64,000 bases of DNA from Bisporella sp. PMI_857 (lineage: Eukaryota > Ascomycota > Leotiomycetes > Helotiales > Helotiaceae), in contig JAJSPD010000093.1 of NCBI GenBank assembly GCA_021307315.1, positions 1 through 64,000 on the forward strand, read 5' to 3'. A program made the position numbers and the translations under genes. Positions within the stretch are counted from its first letter, which is position 1, and every line of letters begins with the position of its first letter. Of this stretch, positions 43,035-54,309 are shown piece after piece. The notes under the pieces are model-generated. The model worked only from the letters and a program-made list of their open reading frames with translations, made no database searches and had not been told where the DNA came from.

Positions 43035-46000
43035 TTGATTGGAGCATTGCTTTCTTTATCTGTGACTTCTCAAACAGCTGGAGTCGAAGGTGGAAGTCAC
43101 TACTCGTTGAGAGTCCCTCCCGTTCTGGGGAATATTAAGGAAACCATATTCCAGGTTGCCTTCCTGCAACATGATCTGTACTCTCCGTCTGTCTTAGTAT
43201 GTTCCTCCAAGCCAGTTATTCTATGCATCAGCACCGCCTTCGAACTAATTACCCAATTTACATATCAGGATATACCTATAAAGTCGTGGGAGATCATGAC
43301 CTATTCGGATGACTATGATGCTCCAGCCCTAATCATGCAAAGGTCGAATGAAGTATGCTCCAACAGTTCGATAAGCTCTAGTAGGAGGAGACATTTTGAA
43401 TACTCAATATATACGGATGAGCTCTGGTATGGCATGCTTATTGTCGCCTTGATTGTCTTAACACTTTATGCTCTACTCACTGGATTAATATTGGCGGTCT
43501 GCGGGCCTGAGATGACCTGGTTGCGGCTTCGAAGTGTTACAGGAACGCCTAACGAACGGTAATTCCTGATCTTTTCGACCGACTTACCTGAAACCTAACA
43601 GTATCATAGTAAGCGGGCTCGAGTAGTGACTCGGTTGCAACGTCACTCGTCTTGGATGCTCTGTATGTTACCCAAGAAAATTTGTATACTCAAGAGCACT
43701 GACAGATTATGGAGGCTCTTTAATCTTATGTACCGTGATATGCGCAGAAGGGCTCCCTTTCATCATACAAGGACTCTGGAATCATACAGGACAATCACAA
43801 TGGGTGCCGGTGCTCGCCTCAACAATAATGGTAGCCTTGTGTGCAGAGATTATTCCTCAGTACTTCATTCCTCGCAATCCAGTAGAATGGGCGTACTTCT
43901 GCTGGCCGTTCATATACGTGTGTATGTTTCTCACTGCTATTGTTAGCTGGCCACTCGCATGGTTGCTCGATAAATTTGGTGGGAAGAAAAATGGAAATGG
44001 GATTTTTACACATGGCGAAATGGCGTCTCTCATCAAGTATCACGAGTGTAGTGAGAAGAACGGTGGCATGATAGGTTCAGATGCTGCTCGAGTTATGACT
44101 GGGGCACTAAGACTAGATTCACGGCCCATTGGCGAAGATATATGCACAATTCCTGGAGAACAACACTGCAAGGATGAGAAAGATTTAGAGAAGGCAGACA
44201 TGGTAATTGTTCGGGGGATGATCCGAAAATGGTTGTTTGTAAAAACGGTTGATATTGATGAGGTTATCAATAGTGCATTCATTACCAAGGTAAAGCAATG
44301 GTCCTATAGCCGTATTCCAGTTATTGGTGCCATATCCACGGTCGAGGACGTCTTTTCAATAGACTCAACCTGGCAAGGAAAACAGATATTTGGTTATGTG
44401 CACATAAAGGTATTCTGTTCACTTTTACTGTACTTGCTTTTCTAACTCAATATTAGAGCCTTATTGGTATGAGGGTGAATAGCTCTTCGCCTATCCGAGT
44501 GCGGGACTTGCATATATATGCAGTACCTGTCGTCCAGGAGGATATGCCAGCATATGAGGTTCTCAATCTCTTTCGATTGGGCTTATCAGAGTAAGATTTC
44601 AAACCCCTTCGGATGGCCGTTTTGTTGCTAACACTTGATAGAATGGCAATCGTGGTTCCTAAACCATTGAACAACGGTTTGCCGCTTTTGGCTTTGTCTC
44701 CTAATAATTTTGATATTATAAACGGTTTCCAAACACCCTGTTGGGCGCCTTTGGAGCCGAAGACTTCCCGCTTAGCCTCATCTATGGATAAAAGTGACGA
44801 ACAAGGGGATTGGGCTACTGGCATTCTGGGGAATAAATCAATGAATGACCAGAACTCTAGATCTCGTAGTCATAACATTGTTGGCATCAAATCTCCCAAA
44901 CCTGTCGGCATTGTCACATTTGAAGATATAATCGGTGCAATTCTCCAAAAACCAACACATGCAGATGTCGACTTCTCCTATGGCTCTGAAAATGGTATTG
45001 CAAAGTCTGATGTTCCAGCTATTGGAGCGACGATAGTGGGAAGAGAGAATTTTAGCCATACTCCAAGTTCTGGGCCGGGTTTTGACACCATCCCACTATA
45101 CATAAGAAAAGGGGATAAAAACAAGAGGCGCTCTGTGAGTGGCGGCTTACGAAAACGCATCGTTTCGAGCAAAGAAAAGGCTCTTCCAACTCCGGATGGC
45201 GCCGAAGACGAGAGTACTAGACTGCAAAAGGATACCGTGAGAGGCTCTTCGTCGCAAAATAATCCCCTCAGGTTTAACGAGACCACAAGTTCAAGAGCCA
45301 CTTTTACCAACAATCCGTACCTCTCACTTGATGGTGTTGCTGATGATCGAAGCAGCGGTAGATTTGATGTTCACCAAGATGTCATATCACACACGGCTCG
45401 AAATGGAACTGATCACAGCTCATACACACAAAATTCACAAGGTGGGTTTCATGGTGTGCTTCCATCAGAGGCAACACTGCACAATGCTTCTGGGCTTGCG
45501 CCAGAGTCGCTTAAAAGTCAAATACTGGCTGAAATGGGAGGCAACCCGAGCATTGATGATCCCCAATCATCGCAAGGACGTGTCGAACCAGGCATGAAGG
45601 ACAGTCTACCATCGCAAAAGCCACCAGCTCAAGTCAAGTCCGCTATGGTAACGGCTCCTTGGGCTAAGCGCTACGTAAGCGCAGAAGCACCAGTCATATT
45701 ACCATTCAAGAGGGAGAGCTATTCAAGCTTTGATAGGATTGAGCAATCTTTTCGGCACAAGTTGAACCCAAGTGCGCCTACTTTTTTGGTCACAAGCCCG
45801 TCTGGCCACGACCACTCAGCGGCTGATGTCGATACAATATACACTGGCTGTAGCATCCGCACTGCCCCTGGTGCTTGGCATGGGAGAGGCCGAAATGGCA
45901 ATGCTTCCATAAGATCGTCTTATCACGAAAACAAACCTAGACTAGTTGATTCTATTATTGCCTCGGAAAGCTCAGAATTATTCGATGCTCATGTTGCTAT

Positions 46001-46463
46001 CGAATCCTCATGGCCGTCCGACGTTATAACTTATTCGGAAACATACAATGGACAGAATCCTCATCTATCCCGGGGCCAAGCTTACGAGTATGAATCATGT
46101 TCTGGAGATTATTCTGAAATTCCTGACTTTCCCGCACCCCCGGATACATTTGATGGAGATCCTAATTCTCATTTATTTGACGGCCCTGTTCTAACACCAG
46201 AGCCTTATGATGCGATTCCTGTAGAATTGCTCGAAAACATGGCGAACAAAGAGAATAGGAACCAAATCCAGATGTCCAAGACACTTCCGCGTATGCGTGG
46301 AAAGAAGTCTGGCAGCTCTACCCGAAGCACGCTGATGCGGGAGTCGAGTTTCCATGACGATAGAGCGTTGTTGCCAAGTCAGCGAAGGGCAGCAGAGAGA
46401 AGTGCCAGCAGCAATGATCCAGTGATGGGCGGTGAAGTGCGACGCTCGAGTATCTGGTTTTGA
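43035..46463 (+). CDS. CNNM/DUF21 membrane protein with CBS pair (Mam3-like)
   Basis: Membrane protein of the CNNM/CorC type, in which a four-helix transmembrane DUF21 domain is followed by a cytosolic CBS pair; relatives affect magnesium and metal balance. Exons: start to 43558, 43610-43662, 43706-44409, 44457-44590, 44642-46463. From the first in-frame ATG (43296) it is 991 aa; the frame is open back to 43026 without an ATG, so the N-terminus is unresolved. Membrane segments include WYGMLIVALIVLTLYALLTG, GGSLILCTVICAEGLPFII and a pair near WPFIYVCMFLTAIVSW. The CBS part contains FITKVKQWSYSRIPVIG and ends at GIVTFEDIIGAIL, where an unusually long insertion separates the strands. The last 480 residues are disordered and Ser-rich. 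Confidence 0.85.
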
Positions 46464-46655
46464 GTACGCATTCATTTTATCGTGGATGTTATATTTCTAA
46501 GATTATTAGGTGGACGAAGGTGTTCGTCTTTGAGATAGCTTCATCGGAGGTTGGGCAGCAGGATGTGATCTCCTTTGACAAGGGGTTAGACGAGTTGAGA
46601 CATCAAAAACATTATTGTTATTGTTCGCTACCTCGGGGATGAGATATTTCTCCAT

Positions 46656-48091
46656 TCATGTTCTATCCTTTGCATTCTGTAAGAGTAGGCGGATTTGATT
46701 CCAACGCCTACTCAATGCCTCTCTTTGGCTAGGAATGCCGCAATCGATATTGTGCAGCTGCTTCATCCTCTCCCCCACGTGATTCAAATACAAATCAATG
46801 ATCTTCTTCAAAGTGCTGCCCACAAGCACCTCATCAGCTACGCTATTATCATGCCCATCGATGAACTGCTGCACCTTCCGTGGACTCAAACATAGAGCTC
46901 GCAGCGCAACCTGGGTTCGATAACACACATCATCGGCATCTAAAACATACTTACCCAAAAATCCAGCGTCCACTAATTGCTCTTTTTGACTATGAGATAA
47001 CAAAGGCAAGATAAAACCATCAAGAGAGACCTCATCCCATCTATTCTCATCAAGTATGAATCCATACTCCGCAAGCAGGAAATCATTGCTATGCGGCCCG
47101 TACGAGATATACACCTCCTCTCCTCGCTCAATCGCCTGATCGGCAACAATCGTGTAGCCCGAGGCGTTCATGGTCACCACGCACCCCGGTGCCGAAGTGT
47201 GGTTAAAGTAATCGGCATAGGGGTTCAGCGCCATGCAATCATCCGGGTTGCTCGGTTTCGCATGCTGCTTTGACGGCGAGGCGTAGTGGAATGTTCGCGT
47301 GTTTACGACGAGCCAGGCTTGCTGGTAGGTGGCGTAGGGGATGCCAGGAAAGGCGGCTGATACGGCGGCGAAGTCGAGCGAGAGCTTGCGGCGTTGGTTT
47401 GCGAGGAGTTGGGCGGAGGTGTGTGGGAGGAGGGATTGTAGGCGTGGGGACCAGAGCAGGGGCATTGTTTCTTGGAATTCTTGCGGCGTGGGGAGTACCT
47501 GGGGTAGTTAGTGAGCGCTTAATGATTCTGGCTTAGAGGTGCAGGGGTTTGAGGAAGGAGGATGGTTGGGAGAGTGGAAATACCTGTCGCCATGGCAATC
47601 TATCCGGGGATGTGTCTAATGCTAACTCGGCGGCGAGCAGACCGTGAACCGTGATAGGTCCAATAGCTTCTGATAATTCCTTGGGGACGGTATAGGCTGT
47701 CCTTAGAGCCGTAGCAGGAACAGTGACAAGAGTTGAGCCGGCCTTGGTGGTGTTAGTAATGTACTTTGCTGCTAGTCTCGTTCAAGGAAGACGCTAATAA
47801 TTGTTTGCTATAAAGTCCAAACTTCGACTCCCGAATAGACGTGTGATAGCGGAATATATACAAGAATGCATTTCTCGTCAATTGTAATGCAGGATTAGAT
47901 ACAGGACATGATAGAAGAGAGTGAAGTGGATGCTAAGAAATAGAACACAGGGCTGACTTGTAAAAACGTACCGCATGTTTCTCTGTAGCTATAATCCCGA
48001 GTCCTCTACCAGAATACTTATGGACAGTGACCCCGTTGATTTTGACTCCTTGGGTGAGTGCCCATTCTGTGAATTGCTCATGTTCCTCCAT
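46656..48091 (-). CDS. SET-domain lysine methyltransferase (SETD3/Rubisco-LSMT type)
   Basis: 373 aa from exons 48091-47972, 47742-47584 and 47498-46656. The N-terminus MEEHEQFTEWALTQGVKING and YSGRGLGIIATEKHA begins the split SET fold. A family-typical insert follows, and the core has NPYADYFNH (the S-adenosylmethionine-binding NH) and EEVYISYGPHSNDFLLAEYG with the catalytic Tyr. The C-terminal helical region is the substrate-binding domain of LSMT-like enzymes. These enzymes mostly methylate non-histone proteins such as ribosomal proteins; the target here is unknown. The first intron (229 nt) is the longest in the window. Divergent from COQ4. Confidence 0.9.
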
Positions 48092-48137
48092 TTATCCTGA
48101 GGTGTGACTCTTAGACCAAAAAGACAAGGCGGAGCAA

Positions 48138-48359
48138 ATGCGGAAAGAAAAGGATCAGGTCATGGCTCATCCATGCTACTCTAGAAGACATGAAAAGATA
48201 AATCTGTTGTACGAAGAGGTCATGGGGAAGATTTCAAAAGACCGAAATTACAATGAGCTCGATGATCGAGAAATGCAATGTGAGTTCAAGAACAACTTTC
48301 TCCGTGCGCAAAAGGATGAAAACGGCTCGGCCCGTGTTTCGGGTCTTACAACCGGCTAA
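48138..48359 (+). CDS. Small ORF (73 codons) upstream of COQ4, doubtful
   Basis: ATG-started, charged, soluble product of 73 aa (MRKEKDQVMAHPCYSRRHEK...), ending 76 bp before the COQ4 start. No family is recognised. It may be an upstream ORF in the COQ4 leader, a small unannotated gene, or chance. The amino acid composition is not low-complexity, which is why it is listed. Confidence 0.25.
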   Translation: MRKEKDQVMAHPCYSRRHEKINLLYEEVMGKISKDRNYNELDDREMQCEFKNNFLRAQKDENGSARVSGLTTG

Positions 48360-48435
48360 GAGTGACAATCATCCGATTTTGTGTGGTATTTCAACGTTGG
48401 ACTAACATCACCTTTGCAGCTCTACAACTGTACCA

Positions 48436-49365
48436 ATGGCTCTGCTTCTTCGCCAGCCGGCTCTTCTTCGAGCAGGTTTACCGCGGGAGCTGTTTGTAGC
48501 TTGTCAGATTTCTCTGACCTCACGGCAGTTCAGCGTGCTCAATCGCCCACCGCCAAATTATCCTGGCCATGTTCCGCTCACGAGGATCGAACGAGCTGGC
48601 CTCGCAGTGGGATCTGCGGTCATGTCGCTGATCAGCCCGACTCGTGCAGGTAGCTGCCATCTTTTAGTGGCTATATGAGTACGCATTAACGCGGAAATAG
48701 ATCTGATAGCCGCTCTGGGCGAAGCAACCGCAACACCATACTTCATCTACCGCCTCCACGATGCCATGCTCTCCGACCCTACAGGTCGCCGCATCCTCCG
48801 TGATCGTCCACGTATCTCCTCCAAATCGCTCTCCATGAGCTACCTGCGTTCCCTGCCTGCAGACACCGTCGGCCGCACATACGCCGACTGGCTCGACCGT
48901 GAAGGGGTCTCGCCTGACACGCGAGATACCGTCAGGTACATCGATGACGAGGAGTGTGCGTACGTGATGCAAAGGTATAGAGAGTGTCATGATTTCTACC
49001 ATGCTTTGACGGGTCTACCAATACTCAGGGAGGGTGAAGTAGCCTTGAAGGCTTTTGAGTTTGCCAATACGCTGTTGCCGATGACTGGGCTGAGTATGTT
49101 TGCTTTTACAACGCTGAAGCCGGCGGAACGGCAGAGATTTTTAAAAATATATCTGCCTTGGGCTATAAGCAATGGGGTGAAGAGTAAGGACGTGATTAAT
49201 GTATATTGGGAGGAGCAATTAGAGCGGGATGTGAATGAGCTTAGGGCGGAACTGGGGATTGAGAAACCGGTTGACCTGAGGGATATCAGACGCAAAGAGC
49301 GAGAGAGGAGGAAAGCGGAGAAGGAGGCGAAAGAGACGGCTCGCGATAGTCTTGGTATCAATTAA
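48436..49365 (+). CDS. COQ4: Coq4, ubiquinone biosynthesis protein
   Basis: 292 aa from exons 48436-48649 and 48701-49365. Coq4 organises the mitochondrial coenzyme Q complex on the matrix side of the inner membrane. The first about 40 residues are Arg/Leu/Ser-rich without acids beyond one Glu, as expected of a presequence. The body begins [20 protein letters not shown] and contains the diagnostic metal motif HDFYH (His168-His172) followed by Glu184, the HDxxHx11E signature, then [13 protein letters not shown]. The C-terminal 45 residues are a Lys/Arg/Glu-rich helix extending past the usual end. The intron lies at the junction [17 protein letters not shown]. Confidence 0.95.
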
Positions 49366-49481
49366 TATGCCCAACTACTATGTAAAAATAACATCGCAAT
49401 CAATTTATTTTCCATGCCCTTTTCAACTTCCCGTTGTGAAGTCCACTAGGTATAATGCCACCCTGATCCCTCCGTAAGGAC

Positions 49482-50034
49482 TCACAAATCAAATAGATCG
49501 TCATCATCATCATCCCACCCTTTCCGCCGCGTAACCACGATCTTCTTCTCCTCCTTCGTCTCCGCAACCGCGTTCAACAGCTCCTTCAGCTGCTCCTCCG
49601 TGACTTTCTGCCGCAGCTGTCCGCTTTGGGCAAGCATTATTAACCGATTCTCAACGTCCGCGGCACGGGACTCTTTCACGAGGCGGATGCGTCCCAGACG
49701 GTCGGCGGCTTCGGGCTCGAGGATCTGGTTTAGGATGCTTTGGCGCGCTTCCGCTGTGGGCTGTTAGATTCGCGATAAAGAATATGGGGGTTTATGGATG
49801 CGTGTACATTCTTGCTGCCTGAAATCATGTTAGCAGAGGTATGATGTAGAATGGCGGTTGTACTCACTGTCTGTCGTCTCCTTGCCCGCTGCTGCTGCTG
49901 CCTTTTCCTCCTCCGCCCTCTGACTTCATTTGTGCCAGTCTGGCTGCGCGAATCTAAAATCCATATCTTAGTCTCGCGCTTGCTGATTCAAAGACTGGAA
50001 GGATTCATACTTGTGCTAGCTCGTCGTCATCCAT
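49482..50034 (-). CDS. PDCD5-family DNA-binding protein
   Basis: 130 aa from exons 50034-50011, 49953-49868, 49818-49808 and 49753-49482; the third exon is only 11 nt. The spliced protein opens MDDDELAQIRAARLAQMKSE, has a short Gly/Ser linker, then EARQSILNQILEPEAADRLG and RIRLVKESRAADVENRLIML. It closes with TRRKGWDDDDDDLFDL. This is the full PDCD5 (TFAR19) fold, a three-helix bundle of about 125-135 aa conserved from archaea to humans; the yeast relative is YMR074C. The stop is 116 bp from the COQ4 stop, tail to tail. Confidence 0.94.
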
Positions 50035-50342
50035 ATTTGCTGCTATGTTGTTGTGGTACGACTGGGAAGGACAAGGCTTGAAGTCATAGTGAGGGGCACA
50101 AGAGGGGCAGCCTTGTTGGTCACACTTTTATATTACTTTACTGCACATTTTTATCACAACAGTAATTACAGTGGTGAAGATGTTAAAATGGCATAATCAT
50201 CTTTATTACTATAAGTAAAACTTGCTTCCGGTACTCCATGTTCCATGCGTTACACTATATAAACAGCGGCCACTTCCTGGTATGGTACAAGTACAAATCA
50301 TTTGTACAATCTATGATGACATCAACACTGCTAATGAGGATG
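50035..50342. other. Intergenic, AT-rich, no gene
   Basis: 308 bp between the PDCD5 start and the ApbA-type stop (same strand). AT-rich; it holds the PDCD5 promoter and a likely polyadenylation region. Confidence 0.5.
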
Positions 50343-52478
50343 CTAATTCTTCATCCTCTGAAATTCAATATATGAGTTGAGCTCCTTGCTCTTCATTGCT
50401 TGCTTCCCCTTGACCATTGCAACCAACATTTCGAGTCTGGGACAGTCAATCCCAAGCTCATTTGCTCTTTTGAGCAGGTAACCATTGTGATAGTCGATAT
50501 CTGTCTTCCTTCCATCGTTCACCTGGTACCATAATGAAGTTCTATTTTTCCCTATCTTCGAACAGTGCCCGACGATTATTCGTTCCAATCTCCTTGCCCC
50601 AAAATGCTTGTGAATCCCCTCTATCCTTCTAAATTCTGGCAGCACGGATACAACCGCTACAATCTCTTCTAACAACAGCCTGATGGCTTGTGTTATTGAG
50701 TAGTTGAAAAGAAGGTCGTTCGCGTAGCAATCATACATCACAGACAATGGCCCAATAACGGAATCGATAATTAGTTTGTCCAGGCGCTGTTTGTAAAATT
50801 GTCCTTCGTTAAGTCCCGCCGCACGAAGCTCAGTAATTCCTGTAAAAGTACGTAGAATGTACCTCGACCTAGAATCCCAGTCGGTGTTTGTCCTTACGAT
50901 TCGAGGAGAGCCCACACTTGCAGCAATCGGCAAGTGATGAAGTTTGGGCAATATGGTGAATATCATTTTCCCTCGAACGTCTTGTTCCACTATCGTATAG
51001 CTTGCTTGAGTTGCGGATACATTATGCGTGGTATTACCTAGCATATAGCAAGGCCGATGCTTGGGATCTGGGAATAAAGTAGAATTCACCTCCTCGATGA
51101 TCCCAAGGCCATCTTGCATGAAGCATATGGTAGAATACGGCCTCAAACGGTGCGCAATAGATCTGAGTGACCCAACAGTAAGATGTCCTGGAGTGGTAAC
51201 AATGAGATTCTCGATAGGTGCATTTGGTTGCTCAGCTATGTCTCCTAACTTGTTTCCAGAACTAGTGCATCGTGGACTGTAATCGGAAGACTTGTTGCCC
51301 GCTGGTAAATCTGCCAATAATTCAACATTCAATTTTGAAGTAGTGTGAATTTCCCCATTCTTGTAAACCCGAACAGCACCGCCTTCCTCATGCCATTGCT
51401 GTATAAGCCGTGGACGATGTATCAGCAAAGTCACGGGAGGAGCGTGGAGGCTACTGCTTAGAGAGTGAGCAATATGGAGTCCAAGACTGTCGGTGCCTAA
51501 AATGTGTATTTCGCGAGAAATACCTGACACTAATTGAAGATCATGTTCTGTGTCTTTCTCCGAGGATATCGCAACATCCTGAGATGGGATGTCGTTTTCT
51601 TCAACTGCAGTCTCACCAACCTTGACAGGTTCTGCAATATCTACCAGAGCTTGGACTGCTGATGTTGTTCCTTGCATGACAACCAAATTTGAGCCATCGA
51701 GCATACTTGTATCTGGTTCGTTTGCCAATATATCATCACTGGATACATTCTGCCTTACGGCAGCAACGACACTGTCCTGAAGGTCTTCCAGTATATGGTG
51801 TCTTTGCGAAAAGGACATAGTCTCTGACTCTTCTGAATCACTCACATGTCTATTCAGAACCATCGCCGCCCCTACTTCCGTAGGTAACTCAAGAGGCTCG
51901 CTCCATGATTCGCTTTTCTCCGCCTCGATGTCCAGCTCAGAATGCATAGGCTCTTTACTAGTTGTCTCTTTCACCTCACTCTTAGGATCTGGATTATTTA
52001 TTTTTTTCGCTTCTAATGGAGGAGGAACCGATGTAGCGATATTATTCACAACCTGTCCAAAGGGGCGCGGATCGCATTGAGAATGTGGCTCATCTTCTCC
52101 GTCCAGCTTGAGGTCTGCCCAAGCCGTTGTCCATCGTGGTCCCTTTGTAGAAAGCCATACATCCCAGTACTTATTATCCATACCAAAGGCTTGGTGTCTT
52201 GTAGATTGTGCCTTGAAGGTATTCTTGGATTGAGGCACTCTGGGAAGTACCTCTATGAAAGGCTTCAGGCTGGATCTATGCGTCTCTTGAGATGCGTGGC
52301 CATTATAGCTTCGCGAGTGAGGATCTGTCATCGATTCGCGAAAGCCACGCCCTGAAATCCAGTTCTGCCGTACCCTACGTAGTCCCATATGATACTGGCA
52401 AATGTAAAGCGTTTTCTCTTGTAACGACCAATGAGCCTTTCGGCGCGGCCACCAATAACTCCCACCGCTGTAAGACAT
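50343..52478 (-). CDS. Ketopantoate-reductase (ApbA/PanE) family protein with long N-terminal extension
   Basis: About 711 aa from the first ATG (52478), one exon. The last 400 residues are an ApbA/PanE enzyme: a Rossmann start REIHILGTDSLGLHIA, FMQDGLGII, LGNTTHNV, and a C-terminal domain with KQRLDKLIIDSVIGPLSVMY and SLWYQVNDGRKTDIDYHNGY. This is the fold of 2-dehydropantoate 2-reductase. The glycine motif is GTDSLG rather than GxGxxG, so NADPH binding may be altered. The first 300 residues are basic then acidic and disordered. The frame stays open to 52622 without an ATG and reads like a mitochondrial presequence (SILSLSICGRPLLRVSRIPR), so the true start may be further upstream. Its catalytic role in pantothenate synthesis is unproven. 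Confidence 0.82.
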   Translation of the reverse strand: MSYSGGSYWWPRRKAHWSLQEKTLYICQYHMGLRRVRQNWISGRGFRESMTDPHSRSYNGHASQETHRSSLKPFIEVLPRVPQSKNTFKAQSTRHQAFGMDNKYWDVWLSTKGPRWTTAWADLKLDGEDEPHSQCDPRPFGQVVNNIATSVPPPLEAKKINNPDPKSEVKETTSKEPMHSELDIEAEKSESWSEPLELPTEVGAAMVLNRHVSDSEESETMSFSQRHHILEDLQDSVVAAVRQNVSSDDILANEPDTSMLDGSNLVVMQGTTSAVQALVDIAEPVKVGETAVEENDIPSQDVAISSEKDTEHDLQLVSGISREIHILGTDSLGLHIAHSLSSSLHAPPVTLLIHRPRLIQQWHEEGGAVRVYKNGEIHTTSKLNVELLADLPAGNKSSDYSPRCTSSGNKLGDIAEQPNAPIENLIVTTPGHLTVGSLRSIAHRLRPYSTICFMQDGLGIIEEVNSTLFPDPKHRPCYMLGNTTHNVSATQASYTIVEQDVRGKMIFTILPKLHHLPIAASVGSPRIVRTNTDWDSRSRYILRTFTGITELRAAGLNEGQFYKQRLDKLIIDSVIGPLSVMYDCYANDLLFNYSITQAIRLLLEEIVAVVSVLPEFRRIEGIHKHFGARRLERIIVGHCSKIGKNRTSLWYQVNDGRKTDIDYHNGYLLKRANELGIDCPRLEMLVAMVKGKQAMKSKELNSYIEFQRMKN

Positions 52479-53046
52479 GAAGCTGCGTGAGGCCACCCGG
52501 CCAGCATACTTATTATCGAAATTCCATGGATAGTCACGAGGTATTCGAGACACCCGCAACAGCGGTCGACCGCAAATTGATAGAGACAGGATGGACGTTT
52601 CTCGGTAGTTATTGGGGTAGATTCATGGCAGATATATGGTGCGTTTGCATAGACCAGTGGAATGGTCTGCGCGTGGTCGGGAGAGTATGCCTCTAAGAAA
52701 GCATGTGTGGAAAAGGAAAAGAGATGATCGTGAGGCTTGCAGGTGGAATGGCAAGCGGGATAAAGCGATGTGGACGCCCCTGAGCGCCTTTGATGATTCT
52801 GCCCACAGGTGGCTTAGTATGTACAGTGGAAGACTTTAAGATATGAACATCTCTAGTTTTTGGCGGCGAGGAACGGGATGCGAAATAAAATCTTGATGAT
52901 TCGACCAATGGTCCCCTGCAATTAAATGGCCAATGGGAAGCACAGACTTTTTCGTAGCCTGACTGCATGTCCTCAGCCTCGCAAAATTTCGAGAACAGTA
53001 AACGCGCAATTTTATTTCCGCATTTACAACCACTAGGAACCCAAAC
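52479..53046. promoter_or_regulatory. Bidirectional promoter ApbA-type gene / LRP1, with a short upstream ORF
   Basis: 568 bp between divergent start codons. On the minus strand a short ORF (ATG at 52650, second ATG at 52626, TAA at 52611-52609) precedes the ApbA-type gene and could dampen its translation. No TATA box is obvious. Confidence 0.35.
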
Positions 53047-53861
53047 ATGGATGCAACTACAGAAAAATTAAAATCTCTTCTGGAGAATCTAGATGATGAG
53101 ATCGATGACTTGGAGGAAGCTCTCGCGCCTCTTCTCAAGCCAGTTTTGGCAGAGACAGCATCAAAATATCCATTACTCGACAAGGCGAAGCTTTACGTTT
53201 CTGTGACCTATGCTATTGAATCTATGCTATTCTGTAAGTGATTCAAACTTAGTGTCAAGACTTTCTGACAAATATCTAGCCTACCTACGACTCAATGGTG
53301 TCAATGCTCGTGAACATGCTGTTTTCAAGGAGCTTACTCGGGTAAAGCAATACTTTGAAAAGCTCAAGAATGCAGAAAATCCTGTTGGTAAAAGAGAGAA
53401 TCTCACACTCGACAAAGCTGCTGCTGCAAGAATAGTCAAAGCTGGATTGGTTAGTTGATCTTCGCCATACGGCATGTTCAAGTTTATCAATTGCACTAAC
53501 ATTGCCTCAGGCTGGAAATGACAGTAAAGATGACGGATGGCAAAAGGAAAAGGAGAACGAGCGTGCACGAGCGCACATTAAGTTTGAGGAACTTACGGAA
53601 AAGATGAAGCAAGACGAGCTCTCAAGAAAACGCAAGGCGGAGGACCCAGGAAAAGAAGACTCTAGTTCTGACCCCGGTTCCGATTCGTCTGCTGATTCTC
53701 CAAAGCAATCTGATGGCCCCAAGAAGAAGCAGAAGCAACAAAGTAGCTCTTCCCAGTCTCTGCCTACTTCTGGAGTTTCAAGTTCCTCGGAAACCAAAAA
53801 GCCCAAGAAGAGAAATAAGAAGAAATCGAAGAAAAACAAGGGGAAGAAGAGTCAAGCATGA
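53047..53861 (+). CDS. LRP1: Lrp1/Rrp47 (C1D), nuclear exosome cofactor
   Basis: 235 aa from exons 53047-53233, 53280-53449 and 53511-53861. The Sas10/Utp3/C1D domain occupies residues 1-115: MDATTEKLKSLLENLDDEID, LAPLLKP, YPLLDKAKLYVSVTYAIESM, SYLRLNGVN, HAVFKELTRVKQYFEKLK, and the ending LDKAAAARIVKAGL. This pattern is characteristic of Rrp47/C1D, which binds structured RNA and stabilises Rrp6. The C-terminal tail is Ser-rich and then strongly Lys-rich (KKPKKRNKKKSKKNK), fitting RNA binding and nuclear localisation. The second intron uses GTTAGT as donor. Confidence 0.93.
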
Positions 53862-54309
53862 AATCTAAACTCATCTGGAATTGACTCCACTTACGAAAAG
53901 AGACTGGTTTTCAAAAGGATTTGCTTTGCATAGCGACGGCGTTACGGAATACCCAGTATCATTCATAAATGAGCAAAAGGTTGAGTGAAATGTAGTAAAG
54001 CCAACACCGTTCATTGTTTTTCAGAGAACTATGCTTTGATGATTTCTTAATACCTGAGCGATGAAATTCCCTTGATCGTAATGTATGAATAGATGGTTCC
54101 AGTAACATTTTATTTCCACGCTACGTCCCCCTTGCCCAATCATATCGTTTCAATGGCACACTAGCACGGTTCGTCAACAATCCTTACCTAAACCTTGGGA
54201 GCTCAACTTTGCCTTCACCAAACCATATCTCCTTTCAACACGCACACTCCAACGCCCTAAGCTATCCAACGACTTCCTTACCTATCACCAACTCACAACC
54301 CAAAACAAA
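53862..54309. other. Intergenic, no gene
   Basis: 448 bp between LRP1 and MIX17, same strand. The last 100 bp is CA/pyrimidine-rich, as in the leaders of strongly expressed fungal genes. A long plus-strand frame starting at 54209 overlaps MIX17 in another frame and is not a gene. Confidence 0.5.
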
